DNA of 6,556 nt. Source: an uncultured Erysipelotrichaceae bacterium. GTDB lineage: Bacteria; Bacillota_I; Bacilli_A; Erysipelotrichales; Erysipelotrichaceae. The stretch covers positions 1 to 6,556 of the forward strand of contig CALNCD010000239.1 of assembly GCA_937874965.1 (NCBI GenBank), read 5' to 3'. Within the stretch, counting starts at the first letter, position 1; each line of letters begins with the position of its first letter. Below the pieces are notes generated by a model, which saw only the letters and a program-made list of their open reading frames with translations, made no database searches and was not told where the DNA came from. The position numbers and the translations under genes are program-made. Below are positions 3,582-6,556 of this stretch, one piece after another.

Positions 3582-6113
3582 ATGCTCATCCGATGAGATA
3601 TGATAGGTTTCAGGCTCTTCAGCAGATAGGGCAACCGGTTCTTTTGTAGACTCTGCAGCTTCTAATGCTTTCACCTCGGGGGCTATATGGTCATGCTTAG
3701 GCGTAACCCAGCGGCTTGCTTTCGCAAGAAAGCGGCTGTGCTCACCCAGGTAAATCATCGCAAGCATACATCCATAACTGACTACAAAGACACTGATCAA
3801 TGACTCAGAAGTCATCTGCAAGCCAATCGTCTGATAGGCCGAGTGAATGGCAGGCAATAGCAAGCTGCTTAAAACAGCGATACCGGAAGTCATGCATAGG
3901 GCACAGAGCCCTACAAACCAATACCGGTTCAATCGATCGGCAATTTGCGTGTAAAGAGCATGAATCGGCAACATCAACAGAAAAATCAGGATCATCTCAA
4001 TCAGAAGCACAGACCAATGAAGCGATATCAGTTCCAATACCGAAATGCTGGCGGGCAGACCTCCGCTGCCGTTGGCTGCGTCAAACACATGGAAGGAGGC
4101 ACCGTTCACGGCTGCCAGAAGAACTTGACCAACGCTCATCGAGGAGGACAGCAGCGAAGGAACCGAAAATATACAGGCAATGAGAATCACACTTACAATA
4201 CCTATAGCCATCGCAATCCGTACTTGATAGAGAAAGAGCCAGAGTGCCTTCCCCAGAATAATGAATCGACGCATCAGACAACGCCAGTATCCGCTGATCC
4301 ATACACTGACCAGAACCATGCCGACAAGAAAATGAAGCGGAACTCCAGCCACCGTATAAATAATATCGACTGAATCCATCGGATTGGCTAGAAAACGAGC
4401 CGAAGCCATAAGCGTTTGAATCAATGACCAGACCATCAGGATAGCACTCCAACTGAAGACATAGAGTAGAAGCCTCCTGAACTGTGTCTCGGCTGAAGCA
4501 TATGATCGCGTTCTTAACCGATCGACGATCGTGCTCAGGGCATTCAGCCCAATAAGGAAGACAACCGCATAGATCCAGAAGCCAACGACAAGATAATACG
4601 ATGAACCATACTGTATGATACCCAGCTGTCCAGGAGTCAGCAACTGGAAGGGACTGTTCAATGAAATGGCGCCAAAGAACCAAGAACTGAGATACGTGTT
4701 GGCATAGCCGACGACACTTAATGCTGCATTCATAAGCCATCCCCATCCGAACCAGAGTACGACTGAGCCGAAAACCATAAACCACGTCAGCGGATCTTTA
4801 AGTAAAACAGTCATTGAACGTGAATTTTCTTCTTCTTTCCCTTTTGCCACCCGTTGCATAACCCATGGGATAACAAGCAGCAGTGCAGCAAAGATCATCA
4901 CAGCATTACTCAGACCGCCTGTCGTGATCGCATTCGGATTCTTGAACAGGACGAATGCTTCTGAAAATGTTCCCTCGATCGTATACCCTGAATCACTTGA
5001 TCCCAGAACACTGTAAATCTCTCCTGTGCGGCTGAAGACCTGATCAATCGGCTGATTCATATAACCTGCAGAAAACGTCACAATGCCCTGCTGGACGAGA
5101 TCATAAAGAAAGGATTGGCTTAAATCGACAGCGACAACCATCAGGGTCATGGAAACCGCTTCATCAGAACCAGGTACATCAATTCCAGCATTCTTGAGCG
5201 TATTGAGCGTATTAGGTGGAAGCTGCCCGTAGATATATTCATTCGCATTTTTTTGTTCAAAGCTTACCTTTCCACCCATGATTTCTGAAAGAAAAGCATT
5301 CAGAACTGAAAAATTATCGGCAAAAAACTGGAACGAGTACTCATGTGTCGCCGGATTCGATGAACTGAACTGAGTCTGATTTGCACCGTTGATGTACTGC
5401 CGGCTGTAGATATCCTGCAAATACGCATAATACTTGGTTATTTCATTTTCGGGAACTTCTGGAGCAAAACGGTAAGCCAGTTGAACTTGAGGCTGATTGT
5501 CTTTGACGTTGGCACTGACCACCAGCTTCTCGATTGCAGGATAGCGTGGATAGATAAGCGCCTCCCAGGTAATCGGCGGTTCTCCCAAAACACTCAACGT
5601 TGACTCAACTCTGGCTTGACTCAGCAGAAGACTAAGATCAGTCCCTAATTGCGAACTTGCCATTAATTTCGCAAGAATAGGCGATAAGAAATCACGTTCA
5701 CTGAAATCTGCGCCGGAAATATGCAGGAATCCGACTTGAAAAGCAGAATCAACATCCGTCTCCAAGAATTTCTCAGTATTGCTGACTTCGCTGAGAAACA
5801 GCTGGAAGTCAGCGATATCCTTAAAAGGATAGCTGTAGGATAGTTCAAAACCATCGGTGCTCTCTTCACTGCTGTAGTACTTGGGAAGCAGAACATCGGT
5901 ATTGAATACATACGTTTTAACAAGCGTATCAATCTGCGCGAGGGTCAAGGCCGTATTCTCCTTGGGAAGAACAATCAACGTATTCACAGTTCCTGAAAAC
6001 AGACGCGGGTCATCCAGATGGATATTGGTGCTGACCGTATACGGTTTGGTGCACCCGCTTAATGTCAATAGAACCATAAGAATCAAGATACACCGTTTCA
6101 AGCCTTTACGCAT
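3573..6113 (-). CDS. Large polytopic membrane lipoprotein, family not recognised
   Basis: I do not recognise this 846-residue protein. It starts with a lipoprotein signal peptide: R-K-G-L-K-R, a hydrophobic stretch, and lipobox L18-S-G-C21. Residues 22 to about 398 form a large extracellular part with no transmembrane segment; two stretches, near 93-118 and 258-285, look alike (Y-S-Y-P-F or Y-S-F-Q-F, then F-L-S-E), suggesting a repeated alpha/beta fold. From about 401 to 790 there are roughly nine transmembrane segments, followed by an acidic, charged tail (about 800-846). The start is the ATG at 6113, 9 bases after AGGAGG (6128-6123); a GTG at 6116 is possible, while the ORF start at 6152 lies upstream of the ribosome site. 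It overlaps the preceding membrane gene by 8 bases, so the two are probably co-translated and act together at the membrane. A resemblance of the first domain to LppM-like lipoprotein domains is only an impression. Confidence 0.8.
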   Translation of the reverse strand: MRKGLKRCILILMVLLTLSGCTKPYTVSTNIHLDDPRLFSGTVNTLIVLPKENTALTLAQIDTLVKTYVFNTDVLLPKYYSSEESTDGFELSYSYPFKDIADFQLFLSEVSNTEKFLETDVDSAFQVGFLHISGADFSERDFLSPILAKLMASSQLGTDLSLLLSQARVESTLSVLGEPPITWEALIYPRYPAIEKLVVSANVKDNQPQVQLAYRFAPEVPENEITKYYAYLQDIYSRQYINGANQTQFSSSNPATHEYSFQFFADNFSVLNAFLSEIMGGKVSFEQKNANEYIYGQLPPNTLNTLKNAGIDVPGSDEAVSMTLMVVAVDLSQSFLYDLVQQGIVTFSAGYMNQPIDQVFSRTGEIYSVLGSSDSGYTIEGTFSEAFVLFKNPNAITTGGLSNAVMIFAALLLVIPWVMQRVAKGKEEENSRSMTVLLKDPLTWFMVFGSVVLWFGWGWLMNAALSVVGYANTYLSSWFFGAISLNSPFQLLTPGQLGIIQYGSSYYLVVGFWIYAVVFLIGLNALSTIVDRLRTRSYASAETQFRRLLLYVFSWSAILMVWSLIQTLMASARFLANPMDSVDIIYTVAGVPLHFLVGMVLVSVWISGYWRCLMRRFIILGKALWLFLYQVRIAMAIGIVSVILIACIFSVPSLLSSSMSVGQVLLAAVNGASFHVFDAANGSGGLPASISVLELISLHWSVLLIEMILIFLLMLPIHALYTQIADRLNRYWFVGLCALCMTSGIAVLSSLLLPAIHSAYQTIGLQMTSESLISVFVVSYGCMLAMIYLGEHSRFLAKASRWVTPKHDHIAPEVKALEAAESTKEPVALSAEEPETYHISSDEHNS

Positions 6114-6556
6114 CACCGTCATCCTCCTCTTTATAATGCCCGTCAAAATCATCCGGAACAGGATTCTTATCCATCAATGGCTCAGGAGGCTGAGGTACGG
6201 GATCTGTTTTCTCAGGCTGTATTCCATAGGATTCATCGCTGTAGGACAAGGTAATACCGCCATCGAACGATTCAGGTTCATCGGATCCCTCAGCCGAGGC
6301 AAGCAGTGCTTCAGTCTTTTCTGGAACAAAAATCGGTTCCATGTATGGTATCTGCAGACGATGCCACGTCAATGTTGAAGAAAACAGTGTACTGGTTCTC
6401 TCGACCAAGGGAAACCGCTGAAGCCATAGAATCAGCCAAACCCATAGAAAGGAAATCAGCAGCGTTATCGGGAATGCACTCAATTCCAGCTTGAGATTGG
6501 CAATACCAAGAATTGAAAGTCCCAGCATTTCATTTGCCCCATACAGAAGTACATTG
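6106..6556 (-). CDS. Membrane protein C-terminal part (5' end outside the window)
   Basis: The frame is open from the right edge of the window to a TAA at 6108-6106, showing 149 residues of a longer protein; the ATG at 6528 is probably internal because the frame continues upstream of it with hydrophobic residues. A strongly hydrophobic segment, A-F-P-I-T-L-L-I-S-F-L-W-V-W-L-I-L-W-L-Q at about visible residues 27-46, is a clear membrane helix. The remaining hundred residues are hydrophilic, very acidic and rich in proline near the end (P-V-P-Q-P-P-E-P, then E-E-D-D-G-D-A). The stop codon lies inside the start of the lipoprotein gene, so the two form an operon. The family cannot be named from this fragment. 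Confidence 0.75.
   Translation of the reverse strand, partial: NVLLYGANEMLGLSILGIANLKLELSAFPITLLISFLWVWLILWLQRFPLVERTSTLFSSTLTWHRLQIPYMEPIFVPEKTEALLASAEGSDEPESFDGGITLSYSDESYGIQPEKTDPVPQPPEPLMDKNPVPDDFDGHYKEEDDGDA

Noticed and set aside
4081..4785. A 234-residue minus-strand ORF inside the lipoprotein gene
   Set aside because: It is an alternative frame of the well-supported lipoprotein gene on the same strand, has unusual composition and resembles no known family.
1..6556. Mobile element, CRISPR array, tRNA or rRNA
   Set aside because: No transposase, terminal repeats, spaced direct repeats or structured RNA genes are visible.

Overview
The window looks like a chromosomal segment from a low- to mid-GC Bacillota (Firmicute). 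Shine-Dalgarno sites are strong (AGGAGG type), promoters have sigma-A-like boxes, and the proteins resemble Bacillota versions: a short CysE, a CatE-like dioxygenase and an XRE-cupin regulator. I cannot fix the genus from the sequence.

Layout. Plus strand: the 3' part of an XRE-cupin regulator gene (1-459), then cysE, serine O-acetyltransferase (536-1057). A symmetrical terminator (1076-1100) separates cysE from the convergent cysK. Minus strand, in order of transcription: the C-terminal part of a membrane protein (6556-6106); an 846-residue polytopic lipoprotein (6113-3573) overlapping it by 8 bases; a CatE-like two-domain vicinal-oxygen-chelate dioxygenase (3526-2687); a MarR-family repressor (2678-2247); a 34-codon leader ORF with four consecutive Cys codons (2183-2079); and cysK, O-acetylserine sulfhydrylase (2036-1104). 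No gene-free stretch exceeds about 210 bases.

How the parts fit. CysE and CysK catalyse the two consecutive steps from serine to cysteine. cysK has its own well-formed promoter (TTGACA-N16-TATGAT), and the transcript begins with an untracked small ORF that has its own Shine-Dalgarno and ends Cys-Cys-Cys-Cys-Val-Asn-stop 42 bases before the cysK ATG. This is a strong candidate for a cysteine-sensing leader peptide. The -35 box of the same promoter lies inside a perfect inverted repeat. Its 14-base core matches, at 12 of 14 positions, the core of a second perfect palindrome that covers the -35 box of the dioxygenase-marR operon. The simplest reading is that the MarR protein controls its own operon, which includes an aromatic or electrophile detoxification enzyme, and also cysK. 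This would join quinone/electrophile defence to cysteine (thiol) supply, with the poly-Cys leader adding a second, end-product signal. The promoter, operator and leader elements are read directly from the sequence; the regulatory logic is inference.

The two membrane genes at the right are not recognised. They appear to be an operon of their own that ends where the dioxygenase promoter begins.
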